Below are positions 46,927-54,989 of a stretch of DNA of 64,000 nucleotides, piece after piece. The first letter of the stretch is position 1, and each line of letters begins with the position of its first letter. A program made the translations under genes and the position numbers. Source of the stretch: Flavobacterium flavigenum (GTDB lineage Bacteria; Bacteroidota; Bacteroidia; Flavobacteriales; Flavobacteriaceae); assembly GCF_027111255.2 (NCBI RefSeq), contig NZ_CP114285.2, positions 2,852,001 through 2,916,000 of the forward strand. Reading direction: 5' to 3'. Under the pieces are notes generated by a model, which saw nothing but the letters and a program-made list of their open reading frames with translations, was not told where the DNA came from and made no database searches.

Positions 46927-48093
46927 TTGAATACTAAAATCTCCATAACAGCATTTTCGTCTATTTCTCCATTAGGAAATAATCCTGATGAAGTCTGGAA
47001 AAAATACCTTAACAATCAGCATTGCTTTTCTTCTCAGTTTTTGGATCAACAAGAAACTTCTGTAGCTGAGCTTGAAGCTGATTCGAAACAAATTATAGAT
47101 GAAGTCCGTGAGTCAGATTCTAAGTATAAATTTTTAGATGATTCTGTTTTGTTTGCCGTAGCAGCTTCGCGAAAAGCTGTTGAGCTGGCAGGCTGGAATA
47201 AAAATGATGTATTTGGAATCAACATAGGTTCTTCCCGCGGTGCAACTGATTTGTTTGAAAAGCATTACAAAGAGTACATCGATACCGGAAAAGCACAGAC
47301 TCTCGCCTCTCCAACAACTACTCTGGGAAATATTTCTTCCTGGATCGCACACGATTTGCAAAGCGTTGGTCCGGAAATTTCACATTCCATTACCTGTTCA
47401 ACAGCGCTTCATGCTATTTTAAATGGTGCTGCATGGCTAAAATCAGGCATGGCAGATAAGTTTTTAGTTGGCGGAAGCGAAGCCCCCTTAACCGATTTTA
47501 CGATTGCCCAGATGCGGGCTTTAAAAATATATTCGCGTATTAATCAAACAGACGAAGCATGGCCTAACCTGGCTTTTGATTTTGAAAAAACACAAAACAC
47601 CATGATTTTGGGTGAAGCAGCGGGAGTCTGCTGTCTGGAAGCTGGCGAAGCAGCAAATGCAATAGCGTACATAACAGGTGTTGGATATGCAACTGAAATT
47701 CTGGAACATAATATTTCGATTTCTGCAGAAGCCGATTGTTTCCAAAAATCAATGAAAATGGCCTTAAAAGGAGAAAATTTAGAAGACATAGATGTAATTG
47801 TCATGCATGCACCCGGAACCATAAAAGGTGATTTGACAGAACTTCGTGCCATCGAAAAAGTATTTGGCAAAAATATGCCCTTACTGACGACTAATAAATG
47901 GAAAATAGGCCACACTTTTGGGGCATCAGGAATTTTAAGTTTAGAACTGGCTCTTTTGATGATCCTGCATGATACGTTTATCAATGTTCCGTTTGCAAAA
48001 GCCCAAAATCAGACCAAATCAATTAAAAAAGTGCTCATAAATGCTGTCGGTTTTGGCGGAAATGCCGTGAGTATCTTGATTGAAAAAGCATAA
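46927..48093 (+). CDS. Beta-ketoacyl synthase-like protein in the biotin locus
   Basis: The 388-aa product is a thiolase-fold condensing enzyme related to FabF: ITAFSSISPLGNN, GINIGSSRGATDLF, nucleophile in HSITCSTALHAILNG (near Cys157), catalytic histidines in VMHAPGTIKGD (near 294) and KWKIGHTFGASG (near 329), and the end AVGFGGNAVSIL. The Cys-His-His triad is complete, so decarboxylative condensation is expected. It starts at TTG 46927; there is no suitable ATG nearby. It lies after bioA, so a role in making the pimeloyl chain is attractive, but this is inference. No acyl-carrier or ketoreductase gene is adjacent. Confidence 0.85.
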   Translation: MNTKISITAFSSISPLGNNPDEVWKKYLNNQHCFSSQFLDQQETSVAELEADSKQIIDEVRESDSKYKFLDDSVLFAVAASRKAVELAGWNKNDVFGINIGSSRGATDLFEKHYKEYIDTGKAQTLASPTTTLGNISSWIAHDLQSVGPEISHSITCSTALHAILNGAAWLKSGMADKFLVGGSEAPLTDFTIAQMRALKIYSRINQTDEAWPNLAFDFEKTQNTMILGEAAGVCCLEAGEAANAIAYITGVGYATEILEHNISISAEADCFQKSMKMALKGENLEDIDVIVMHAPGTIKGDLTELRAIEKVFGKNMPLLTTNKWKIGHTFGASGILSLELALLMILHDTFINVPFAKAQNQTKSIKKVLINAVGFGGNAVSILIEKA

Positions 48094-48107
48094 TTTATAT
48101 ATTAACG

Positions 48108-48143
48108 AAAAAGGCTCAGAGTTTTAAAAACTCTGAGCCTTTT
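48108..48143. terminator. Bidirectional terminator
   Basis: The strong stem aaaggctcagagttt/aaactctgagccttt with a 3-base loop lies between the convergent ketoacyl-synthase and OmpA-family genes. Confidence 0.9.
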
Positions 48144-48162
48144 GAATATCATAAAATTCAGC

Positions 48163-49104
48163 TTAGTTGATGCTGTTCAGCATGTCGGCGATTTCATCTA
48201 ATCTTGGTGTTAAGATGATTTCGATTCTACGGTTTTTAGCTTTTCCCTCAGGAGTTGCGTTGCTTGCCAAAGGAGAAAATTCGCTACGACCGGCAGCTGT
48301 TAGTTTTTGTTTGTTAATTTTAGCATTTTCACTCAAAATAGCTACAATTGCAGTCGCTCTTTTGGTAGATAAATCCCAATTGTTTGCGATTGGTCCTGAA
48401 CCTGCATACGGATCATCATCAGTATGCCCTTCAATCAATACAGAAAGATCCGGATTGTCGCCCAATACTTTTCCTAACTCTACAACTGCTTTTCTACCTT
48501 CTGAACCAACAGCCCAGCTTCCGGAATTGAAAAGTAATTTGTTTTCCATAGAAACATATACTTTTCCATTTTTCTGTTCTACTGTAAGCCCTTTTCCTTC
48601 AAAACCATTTAAAGCTTTAGACAATGTTTCCTTTAGCTTTCTCATTGCCTCTTCTTTTGCTGCAATCATCGCTTCAAGTTCATTGAGACGGCTTGCGGTT
48701 TTATCTAAACGTGCCTGCTCTTCAGCTAATTTTTTTGATTTTGCTTCTAATTCAGCCAGCAAATCGCGGTTTTTATTCATGTTTTTTTCTAACGCATCGT
48801 TGCTGTTTTTCTCTAATGCGTTATATGAATCCTGTAAAACTTTGAATTTGTTTTGTGCCGCGGCAAGATCAGCTTTTTGTTTGGCTAAATCATCTTTTGC
48901 ACTTGCTAAATCCTTCGTTAATTTATCACGGTCTAATTCTAACTGACTTTTTGCTTTTTTTAATTCGCTGTTTTCATCAGCAATAGAACGGTTTTCTTTT
49001 TTTAAGTCTGAATATTTTGTTTCAAGGTCATTGTAGATTTTTTTGGAAACACAAGACGTTGAAAGTGCCAGAACAAGCAATCCAAGTGAGGCTTTTTTAA
49101 TCAT
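48163..49104 (-). CDS. OmpA-family lipoprotein with long coiled coil
   Basis: The 313-aa product has a lipobox STSC near residue 18, a coiled coil of Lys/Glu/Ala heptads (about 25-170; KKENRSIADENSELKKAKSQ), and a C-terminal OmpA domain (about 190-300) with KLLFNSGSWAV, IEGHTDDDPY, LSTKRATAIVAIL and NRRIEIILTPR. The OmpA domain binds diaminopimelate in peptidoglycan, so the protein should tether the outer membrane to the wall across the periplasm. It stands alone between terminators. A 259-codon frame on the opposite strand is an artefact of its composition. Confidence 0.92.
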   Translation of the reverse strand: MIKKASLGLLVLALSTSCVSKKIYNDLETKYSDLKKENRSIADENSELKKAKSQLELDRDKLTKDLASAKDDLAKQKADLAAAQNKFKVLQDSYNALEKNSNDALEKNMNKNRDLLAELEAKSKKLAEEQARLDKTASRLNELEAMIAAKEEAMRKLKETLSKALNGFEGKGLTVEQKNGKVYVSMENKLLFNSGSWAVGSEGRKAVVELGKVLGDNPDLSVLIEGHTDDDPYAGSGPIANNWDLSTKRATAIVAILSENAKINKQKLTAAGRSEFSPLASNATPEGKAKNRRIEIILTPRLDEIADMLNSIN

Positions 49105-49154
49105 TTTTATGGTATTTATAATTAGGTTATTATTCTTTAAATGTGCTTTTTACC

Positions 49155-49243
49155 GTGAGGTCCTAGCCCTGATTGAAACGAAAATCCTTTGTGGTTTTTC
49201 TTTAAAACCACAAAGATTGCAGTGGAAAGCAGGAATTAGCTCC
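49155..49243. repeat. Dispersed palindromic element with CTTTGTGGTTTT stem
   Basis: The central perfect stem ctttgtggtttt/aaaaccacaaag (49187-49198, 49204-49215) is flanked by tcctagccctgattgaaacg on the left and gaaagcaggaattagctcc on the right. I recognise the CTAGCCCTGAT...GCAGGAATTAGCTCC frame as a flavobacterial intergenic repeat whose central stem varies between copies; this is from memory. It lies between the OmpA-family gene and xth, both on the minus strand. Confidence 0.65.
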
Positions 49244-49308
49244 TTAAACTTTGCTAACGAATCATCGAACTGAGAACCCGCCTTTGTGTAACAATAACAA
49301 TACCAGAA

Positions 49309-50070
49309 TTACTCGATTTCGACTAAAACCGGACAATGATCTGAATGTATGGCATCCGGAAGAATAACAGCACGCCTCAATCTGTGTTCTAAAGGCTGGC
49401 TTACCAGATTGTAATCGATACGCCAGCCTTTGTTATTTCCTCTGGCTCCTGCGCGGTAACTCCACCACGTATAATGATGCGGATCTTTGTTGAAATGGCG
49501 GAAACTGTCGATAAAACCGGATTTCATAAATGCATCAAGCCAGGCGCGTTCCTGAGGCAAAAATCCTGAAACGGTTTTGTTTCGAACCGGATCGTGAATA
49601 TCAATCGCTTCGTGACAGATGTTATAATCTCCACAAATAATAATGTTCGGAATGGTTAATTTTAATTCATTTATATACGTTTGAAAATCATCCATAAACA
49701 TAAATTTATGATCTAATCTTTCGATGTTGGTTCCTGATGGCAGATACAGGCTCATTACAGACACATCATCAAAATCGGCACGCAGATTACGGCCTTCAAA
49801 ATCCATGTGTTGAATTCCGGTTCCGTAAACAACCTGATTGGGTTCTATTTTAGATAAAATGGCTACACCGCTATATCCTTTTTTAGTTGCAGGATAATAA
49901 TATTGATACGGATAGCCTGCAGCTGTAATCTCTTCTGTTGGAATTTGCTCTTGCGTAGCCTTAATTTCCTGAAGACAAATTACATCAGGATTGGCCTGCT
50001 GAAGCCAGTTGATAAAGCCTTTTGAAATAGCAGCGCGTATTCCGTTTACGTTATAAGAAATAATTTTCAT
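49309..50070 (-). CDS. xth: Exodeoxyribonuclease III
   Basis: This 253-aa EEP-fold nuclease has AP endonuclease and 3'-5' exonuclease roles in base excision repair. The motifs are MKIISYNVNGIRAA, VICLQEIKAT with the metal-binding Glu, SGVAILSK, CGDYNICHEAIDI with the catalytic Asp and Asn, WRIDYNLVS and the C-terminal SDHCPVLVEI with the Asp-His pair. Length and layout are standard. A TACTTTTG box at 50096-50089 on the minus strand is a likely promoter. It is divergent from the acyltransferase gene. Confidence 0.95.
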   Translation of the reverse strand: MKIISYNVNGIRAAISKGFINWLQQANPDVICLQEIKATQEQIPTEEITAAGYPYQYYYPATKKGYSGVAILSKIEPNQVVYGTGIQHMDFEGRNLRADFDDVSVMSLYLPSGTNIERLDHKFMFMDDFQTYINELKLTIPNIIICGDYNICHEAIDIHDPVRNKTVSGFLPQERAWLDAFMKSGFIDSFRHFNKDPHHYTWWSYRAGARGNNKGWRIDYNLVSQPLEHRLRRAVILPDAIHSDHCPVLVEIE

Positions 50071-50088
50071 TGGATTTTTTTAGAATTT

Positions 50089-50096
50089 CAAAAGTA
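50089..50096 (-). promoter_or_regulatory. Promoter -7 box of xth
   Basis: TACTTTTG on the minus strand fits TAnnTTTG and lies 18 bases upstream of the xth ATG; a TTG at 50124-50122 is 25 bases away, slightly long for -33. Confidence 0.5.
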
Positions 50097-50147
50097 ATAA
50101 AAATGCTGAAAGTTTACATAACAAACGCTAAAAGTAGAGTTTTTTGT

Positions 50148-50155
50148 TATCTTTG
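50148..50155 (+). promoter_or_regulatory. Promoter -7 box of the OlsF-like gene
   Basis: TATCTTTG is a perfect TAnnTTTG match, 29 bases before the ATG at 50185. Confidence 0.6.
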
Positions 50156-50184
50156 TTCGCTGTTCTAATAAATTAAAAAAGTAC

Positions 50185-51993
50185 ATGGGTTTAGTTACCG
50201 CGAAAGAAGTTGCAAAGGCAATAAATGTTGACAAGTACGGAGTTTTCGGTACTTTTTCAGGCTGGATTCTCATGAAGGTTCTTAAAATATCCACCCTCAA
50301 TAAAATTTACGATCACAATAAACATTTAGAAGATGTTGCTTTTTTAAACGGAGTACTGGATGAATTACAAATCAAATTCGAAATTCCTGAAGAAGATTTA
50401 AAGCGTCTGCCTAAAGATGGTGCTTATATTACGATTTCAAATCATCCGCTTGGAGGAATTGATGGCATTTTACTTTTGAAACTGATGCTTGAAAGAGAGC
50501 CTAATTTCAAAATTATCGCCAACTTCTTATTACACAGAATTATCCCGATGAAAAAATACATTATGCCGGTTAATCCTTTTGAAAATCATAAGGACGCAAA
50601 ATCGAGTGTAATAGGCATTAAAGAAACTTTACGTCATTTAAGCGACGGAAAACCTTTGGGAATTTTCCCTGCCGGGGAAGTTTCGACGTACAAAGACGGA
50701 AAACTGGTAGTGGACAAACCATGGGAAGAAGGTGCTATCAAACTGATCAGAAAAGCAAAAGTTCCGGTTGTACCGATTTATTTTCATGCTAAGAACAGTA
50801 AATTATTCTATTGGCTTTCTAAAATTGATGATACTTTACGTACAGCAAAATTACCATCAGAACTTCTTACACAAAAAGACCGTGTAATAAAGGTTCGTAT
50901 TGGAAAACCAATTTCGGTAAATGAACAAAATGAAATCGAATCGTTCGAAGAATACTCTGAGTTTTTAAGAAAGAAAACTTATATGCTGGCTAATCCTTTC
51001 GAAAAAGAGCATAAATTACTGGATACATCTAATTTAAAAATTACGAAAGCGCCCAAAAAGATTGTTACTGCCGCCAATGAAGCAAAAATGATTGATGAAG
51101 TTCAGGCTTTAAGAAACAGTGACTGTCGTTTATTGCAAAGTAAAAACTATGAGGTCTTTTTTGCCACAGCGAAATCAATTCCTAATATTTTACATGAAAT
51201 TGGACGTTTACGTGAAATTACTTTCCGTGAGGTTGGCGAAGGAACGAATGAGTCAATAGATCTAGACCAGTTTGACCAGTATTACCATCACATGTTTTTA
51301 TGGGATGAGGATACTAAAAAAATTGCCGGCGCTTACCGAATGGGCTTAGGTTCTGAAATTTATCCAAAATATGGGCTTGAAGGTTTTTATCTTAATGACC
51401 TTTTTAGATTTGAACCTGAACTGCACGACATGATGCATAATTCCATAGAAATGGGTCGTGCTTTTATCATCAAAGATTATCAGCAAAAACCGATGCCTTT
51501 ATTTTTATTGTGGAAAGGAATTATTCATACGACCTTACGTTACCCTGAACACAAATATTTGCTGGGTGGAGTAAGCATCAGTAATCAGTTCTCAGACTTC
51601 TCAAAATCGTTAATGATTGAGTTCATGAAGTCGAACTATTACGATCCGTATATCGCACAGTATATCCATCCAAAAAAGGCTTACAAAGTAAAACTTAAAG
51701 ATGCTGATAAAGATTTTATTTTTGATGAAGCTGAATCAGATTTAAATAAATTCGATAAAATCATTGACGAACTTGAACCTGGAAATTTACGCTTGCCTGT
51801 TTTAATTAAAAAATACATCAAACAAAATGCACGTGTAGTAGCGTTTAATGTGGACCCTCTGTTCAATAACGCTGTAGACGGCTTAATGTACATCAGGATT
51901 GCAGATATTCCTGAAAGTACAATGAAACCAGTTATCGAAGAGTTTCAGATCGAACTGGAACGTAAATTATCTGAGAAAGAAGATATTAGTTAA
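50185..51993 (+). CDS. olsF: Bifunctional acyltransferase, OlsF-like ornithine lipid synthase
   Basis: The 602-aa product fuses two acyltransferases. Residues about 60-270 are PlsC/OlsA-like: the HxxxxD motif in ISNHPLGGIDG (near 87), FPAGEVSTY, and VPVVPIYFHA. Residues about 300-520 are OlsB-like GNAT sequence: LREITFREVGEGTNESIDLD, YRMGLGSEIY, FYLNDLFRFEP, IEMGRAFI and LLGGVSISNQFSDFS. In OlsF enzymes the C-terminal half makes the N-acyl (lyso-ornithine) lipid and the N-terminal half adds the second acyl chain. Ornithine lipids are known in flavobacteria. The assignment rests on domain order; substrate is not proven. Confidence 0.8.
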   Translation: MGLVTAKEVAKAINVDKYGVFGTFSGWILMKVLKISTLNKIYDHNKHLEDVAFLNGVLDELQIKFEIPEEDLKRLPKDGAYITISNHPLGGIDGILLLKLMLEREPNFKIIANFLLHRIIPMKKYIMPVNPFENHKDAKSSVIGIKETLRHLSDGKPLGIFPAGEVSTYKDGKLVVDKPWEEGAIKLIRKAKVPVVPIYFHAKNSKLFYWLSKIDDTLRTAKLPSELLTQKDRVIKVRIGKPISVNEQNEIESFEEYSEFLRKKTYMLANPFEKEHKLLDTSNLKITKAPKKIVTAANEAKMIDEVQALRNSDCRLLQSKNYEVFFATAKSIPNILHEIGRLREITFREVGEGTNESIDLDQFDQYYHHMFLWDEDTKKIAGAYRMGLGSEIYPKYGLEGFYLNDLFRFEPELHDMMHNSIEMGRAFIIKDYQQKPMPLFLLWKGIIHTTLRYPEHKYLLGGVSISNQFSDFSKSLMIEFMKSNYYDPYIAQYIHPKKAYKVKLKDADKDFIFDEAESDLNKFDKIIDELEPGNLRLPVLIKKYIKQNARVVAFNVDPLFNNAVDGLMYIRIADIPESTMKPVIEEFQIELERKLSEKEDIS

Positions 51994-52011
51994 GAAAAAC
52001 CTATAAAAAAG

Positions 52012-52042
52012 AAAACCCATTTCGCTTGAAATGGGTTTTTTT
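52012..52042. terminator. Bidirectional terminator
   Basis: The stem aaaacccatttc/gaaatgggtttt with T-run lies between the OlsF-like gene and the convergent TM2 gene. Confidence 0.88.
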
Positions 52043-52047
52043 ATGTT

Positions 52048-52329
52048 TTAGAACCAGCCTTTTTTACCAACCTGATAGGTCTGATAAAAGTCTTCGTCTG
52101 TTTTAGTCAGGTAGATAATTCCTTCCACGAAGCCAATTAAGCTTCCCATTCCGCAAGTAACTAAAGTTACCACTAATTGGATTATTCCTTCCTGAGTGTA
52201 ACCTAAAACGAATTTATGCACACCAAATCCTCCTAATACGATACCAAGTACTCCTGCTAGAACTTTTTTGTTTTCTTCTCTACGAACTGGAGGATTATTC
52301 CAGTCTTCAGTTGGTCTTGTGGTTTCCAT
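52048..52329 (-). CDS. TM2-domain membrane protein
   Basis: The 93-aa product has a polar, Pro-rich N-terminus and a TM2 domain (about 22-75): two helices (LAGVLGIVLGGFGVHKFVLG and IIQLVVTLVTCGMGSLIGFV) with the typical GGFGVHKFVLG.T..G motif, then a C-terminal tail ending GKKGWF. The role of such proteins is poorly known. The gene lies 15 bases after the DUF805 gene on the same strand, and both are small inner-membrane proteins, so they probably form one transcript. Confidence 0.92.
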   Translation of the reverse strand: METTRPTEDWNNPPVRREENKKVLAGVLGIVLGGFGVHKFVLGYTQEGIIQLVVTLVTCGMGSLIGFVEGIIYLTKTDEDFYQTYQVGKKGWF

Positions 52330-52344
52330 TTTATATATATTTAA

Positions 52345-52770
52345 TTATTGTAATTCAACTTTGCCAATTTCTTCAATTTCTTCAATTTCATTTTTTGGAT
52401 CTGGTCCATATTGATTTGGGCCATGATTACCTTCTGTACAAAATAAAACTAATATCCAGATTGGGCCAACTAAAGGAATAAAAGAAACCAAATAAAACCA
52501 ACCACTTTTACCAACATCATGTAATCTTCTGGCAATAACACCCAAACTAGGTAAAAGAATTGCCAAAGTATAAATAATAAATAGGCCGTATCCAACTGCA
52601 ATACCAGTAAAGCCATCTCCAAAAGCACCTCCTATAGCGCCTCCAATAATCATCAATATTATAGAAATTATTCCATTAGCAAGTGCAAAATACCAATACT
52701 CACTCCTTCTGGCGCGTCCTTTAAAGTTTGCATAGTTTTCAAAAACCACTTTTTTGTACCATTCAATCAT
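52345..52770 (-). CDS. DUF805 membrane protein
   Basis: The 141-aa product begins with the DUF805 signature YANFKGRARRSEYWYFAL and has three to four transmembrane helices (IISIILMIIGGAIGGAF, AVGYGLFIIYTLAILLP, WFYLVSFIPLVGPIWILVLF) with the conserved ARRLHDVGKSGW loop and EGNHGPNQYGPDP. The tail is acidic (EEIEEIGK). Its function is unknown. It is the first gene of a pair with the TM2 gene. Confidence 0.93.
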   Translation of the reverse strand: MIEWYKKVVFENYANFKGRARRSEYWYFALANGIISIILMIIGGAIGGAFGDGFTGIAVGYGLFIIYTLAILLPSLGVIARRLHDVGKSGWFYLVSFIPLVGPIWILVLFCTEGNHGPNQYGPDPKNEIEEIEEIGKVELQ

Positions 52771-52940
52771 AATTAATAAAATTTAATTAGTTTCCTACTC
52801 TTTTAGGATTTTCGGCTTACTCCTTTTTAAAATTTTGTTAAAATTAACGACAATATTAAAAAAAAATAAATTCAAAAGCTAATTGTGTGAATTAATTTTC
52901 AGAAAAAACCTGTTATTAAAATCTAAAGAAATATCGATAA

Positions 52941-53888
52941 TTATTTTGAGTACAAAGCCTTTATTTTATCTACAATTACCTGAGCCAGACGTTCATGGCT
53001 TTCAAATGTCCAGCCCGCAATATGAGGGGTAAGGATTACTTTTTTACCATCCAGCAAGTACTGAAAAGCTTCGGGGGTATTTTTTTCCTGAAAAAGTGTT
53101 TCGAAAGAGAGTTTCTCATATTCCAAAACATCCAGACCTGCACCTAAAACTTTTCCGGATTTCATAGCTTCAACCAAATCAGCTGTGACGATGTTTTTCC
53201 CACGTGAAGTATTTATAATCCAAAATGGCTTTGCAAATGCATTTATAAAATTCAGGTCAATCATTTTGTCTGTATCAGGCGTCCAAGGGATATGCAGGCT
53301 TAAGACATCAGTTTTTTGCTGTAATTCCTGTAATGAAACTTGTTTAGCATTTTCATCACCCATATTTTTAGCAATGTCATAGCACAAGACTTCAACATCA
53401 AACCCTCTTAATTTTTTAGCAAAGGCTTTTCCCATGTTTCCGTATCCGATAATCCCAACTGTTTTCCCGTCAAGTTCATGTCCGCGGTTGCTTTCCCGGT
53501 TCCAAGCCCCTGATCGGATTTCGCTATCGGCCTGATTTAGCTTATTAAAAAGGGATAAAATCATTCCTAAAGTATGTTCTGCAACAGCGTTGCAATTACC
53601 TTCCGGAGCGGCAATAAGATTGATATCTTTCTCTAATGCGTAATCACAGTCGATACTCTCAAGACCCGCACCAACTCTGGCAATAAACTGCAAATTGAAA
53701 GCTTTGTCAATAAACTGTTTGTCGATTTTAAAACGGCTTCTGATTACAATTCCGTTATAATCCTGAATTTTAGCTTCGATTTCTTCTTTTGAAGATTTAA
53801 AGTCGGCATGGTTTTCAAAACCTGCTTCTTCTAATTGCTGCCAAAGAATGGGATGGTTGCTGTCGATATGTAGAATTTTTACACTCAT
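52941..53888 (-). CDS. D-2-hydroxyacid dehydrogenase (SerA-like)
   Basis: The 315-aa product has the D-isomer 2-hydroxyacid dehydrogenase fold. An N-terminal substrate domain (NGIVIRSRFKIDKQF, RVGAGLESID) surrounds a Rossmann domain (TVGIIGYGNMGKAFAKKL near 145). The catalytic residues are visible as Arg in NTSRGKN, Glu in DVLEYEK and His in TPHIAGWTFES. It lacks the ACT regulatory domain of long SerA. Phosphoglycerate dehydrogenase in serine synthesis is a possible role, but no serC or serB is nearby, so the substrate is open. A TATTTTTG box at 53916-53909 (minus) precedes it. Confidence 0.88.
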   Translation of the reverse strand: MSVKILHIDSNHPILWQQLEEAGFENHADFKSSKEEIEAKIQDYNGIVIRSRFKIDKQFIDKAFNLQFIARVGAGLESIDCDYALEKDINLIAAPEGNCNAVAEHTLGMILSLFNKLNQADSEIRSGAWNRESNRGHELDGKTVGIIGYGNMGKAFAKKLRGFDVEVLCYDIAKNMGDENAKQVSLQELQQKTDVLSLHIPWTPDTDKMIDLNFINAFAKPFWIINTSRGKNIVTADLVEAMKSGKVLGAGLDVLEYEKLSFETLFQEKNTPEAFQYLLDGKKVILTPHIAGWTFESHERLAQVIVDKIKALYSK

Positions 53889-53908
53889 TTTTTAAAAATT
53901 TAGATAAA

Positions 53909-53916
53909 CAAAAATA
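53909..53916 (-). promoter_or_regulatory. Promoter -7 box of the hydroxyacid dehydrogenase gene
   Basis: TATTTTTG on the minus strand fits TAnnTTTG and lies 20 bases upstream of the start codon at 53888. Confidence 0.5.
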
Positions 53917-53992
53917 CAGTTTATTCTTTTATTTCGTAATCTGCACAGACCAAACAAAACACTATATCTTTTTATTGGTTTAGTTTTTTTTT

Positions 53993-54000
53993 TAACTTTG
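53993..54000 (+). promoter_or_regulatory. Promoter -7 box before the nhaA remnant
   Basis: TAACTTTG fits TAnnTTTG, 53 bases before the nhaA ATG; a TTG at 53975 is 15 bases upstream, a little close. It may now serve mainly to transcribe the downstream lipoprotein gene. Confidence 0.45.
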
Positions 54001-54053
54001 AAAAACAACATTTTCGAAACTTCAGAAACATTTTAATACACATAATTGCTAAA

Positions 54054-54406
54054 ATGAAATTAACAAAGACCTTTAATGCCTTTTTTGAAAACGAAAAATC
54101 AAGTGGACTGTTGTTGTTATTTGTGACTGTTCTTTCACTTACAATTGCTAATTTATCATTAACACAGAATTCATTGCTTTTTGGGAAAAAGATCTGGGTG
54201 GACATTCCATCACACACTGGATTAATGACGGATTAATGACAATATTTTTTTTACTGATTGGATTAGAACTGGAGCGAGAAATATACCATGGTGAATTATC
54301 CAGCATAAAAAAAATTTCAAAAATAGCCATTCAGATTGCATCACTGCTTTCAGGGATTTTTGGATTTATTTATTTGAAATACATTTTAGCACAAAAAAAG
54401 ACTTAG
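54054..54406 (+). pseudogene. nhaA: Wrecked nhaA: frameshift and large internal deletion
   Basis: The start encodes the NhaA N-terminus (FFENEKSSGLLLLFVTVLSL). Near 54165-54180 the homology moves to another frame, which reads [18 protein letters not shown] followed by [20 protein letters not shown], matching NhaA up to about residue 85. The sequence then jumps directly to the NhaA C-terminal end ([20 protein letters not shown]) and stops at 54406. Some 270 residues of the ~390-residue sodium/proton antiporter, including the transport core, are missing. The gene is dead; a functional antiporter would have to be encoded elsewhere. Confidence 0.88.
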
Positions 54407-54408
54407 TT

Positions 54409-54936
54409 ATGAAATTAAAAAAAATACCCTTTCTGTTGTTTTCATTTTCAGTATTGCTAATTTTTGCGTGCGAAAACAAAAAAGAGATATCAATTCCGGT
54501 TAAAAACAACAATGATACTATTGCAACACTTCCAACAATTAAAAATGAGGAATCAATAGCCGGAATTTATCAAGGCGATGAATGTGCTATTTCTGTAGAA
54601 ATAGCAAAAGTCAGGGATGGTTATTCTTATGTATTAAAAACGAATAACAGAAAATTAACAGGCAAGGCCACTTTCTCTACTAATGAATCAGGAGAAAAAT
54701 ATTTGGTTTTAGAAGGTATTGAATGGGATGAATACGAAGGGGATATCAGTCATCAAGATGAAACAGATACTATTTCGGATGCTAAAAAGACAAATAAAGA
54801 ATTAGAAATACCAATCGGAATCGATTTTGCTTATAAAAAAGATACACTAACCATGCAGAATTATGGAAATGCTATGAATTACTACACCAAACTTGGAGAA
54901 TGTGATGCAAAATATATTGAATTGGTTAAAAAGTAA
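54409..54936 (+). CDS. Hypothetical lipoprotein
   Basis: The 175-aa product has a lipobox IFAC near residue 21 and a beta-rich domain (SIAGIYQGDECAISVEIAKV, GYSYVLKTNNRKLTGKATFS) reminiscent of lipocalin-like small lipoproteins, with an acidic middle (DEYEGDISHQDETD). I recognise no family. It begins three bases after the nhaA remnant stop codon, so it likely depends on the remnant's promoter and may explain why that promoter survives. Confidence 0.75.
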   Translation: MKLKKIPFLLFSFSVLLIFACENKKEISIPVKNNNDTIATLPTIKNEESIAGIYQGDECAISVEIAKVRDGYSYVLKTNNRKLTGKATFSTNESGEKYLVLEGIEWDEYEGDISHQDETDTISDAKKTNKELEIPIGIDFAYKKDTLTMQNYGNAMNYYTKLGECDAKYIELVKK

Positions 54937-54973
54937 ATTCCAAATCCCAACAGAAAATTGGAATTTGGAATTT
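54935..54973 (+). repeat. AAATTCCAAAT-type inverted repeat, possible terminator
   Basis: aaattccaaatcccaa pairs with ttggaatttggaattt (one mismatch) around a 7-base loop, starting within the stop codon of the hypothetical lipoprotein gene. The same motif forms the hairpin between atpD and atpC at 38573-38606. There is no strong T-run, so termination is uncertain. Confidence 0.6.
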
Positions 54974-54989
54974 CAGGAAATTTGATATT

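Noticed and set aside
48167..48946. 259-codon plus-strand ORF antisense to the OmpA-family gene
   Set aside because: Its Ser/Phe-rich sequence mirrors the Lys/Glu/Ala codons of the coiled coil on the other strand; the OmpA protein has clear motifs and a lipobox.
53972..54217. 81-codon minus-strand ORF opposite the nhaA remnant
   Set aside because: It is the antisense of recognisable NhaA codons.
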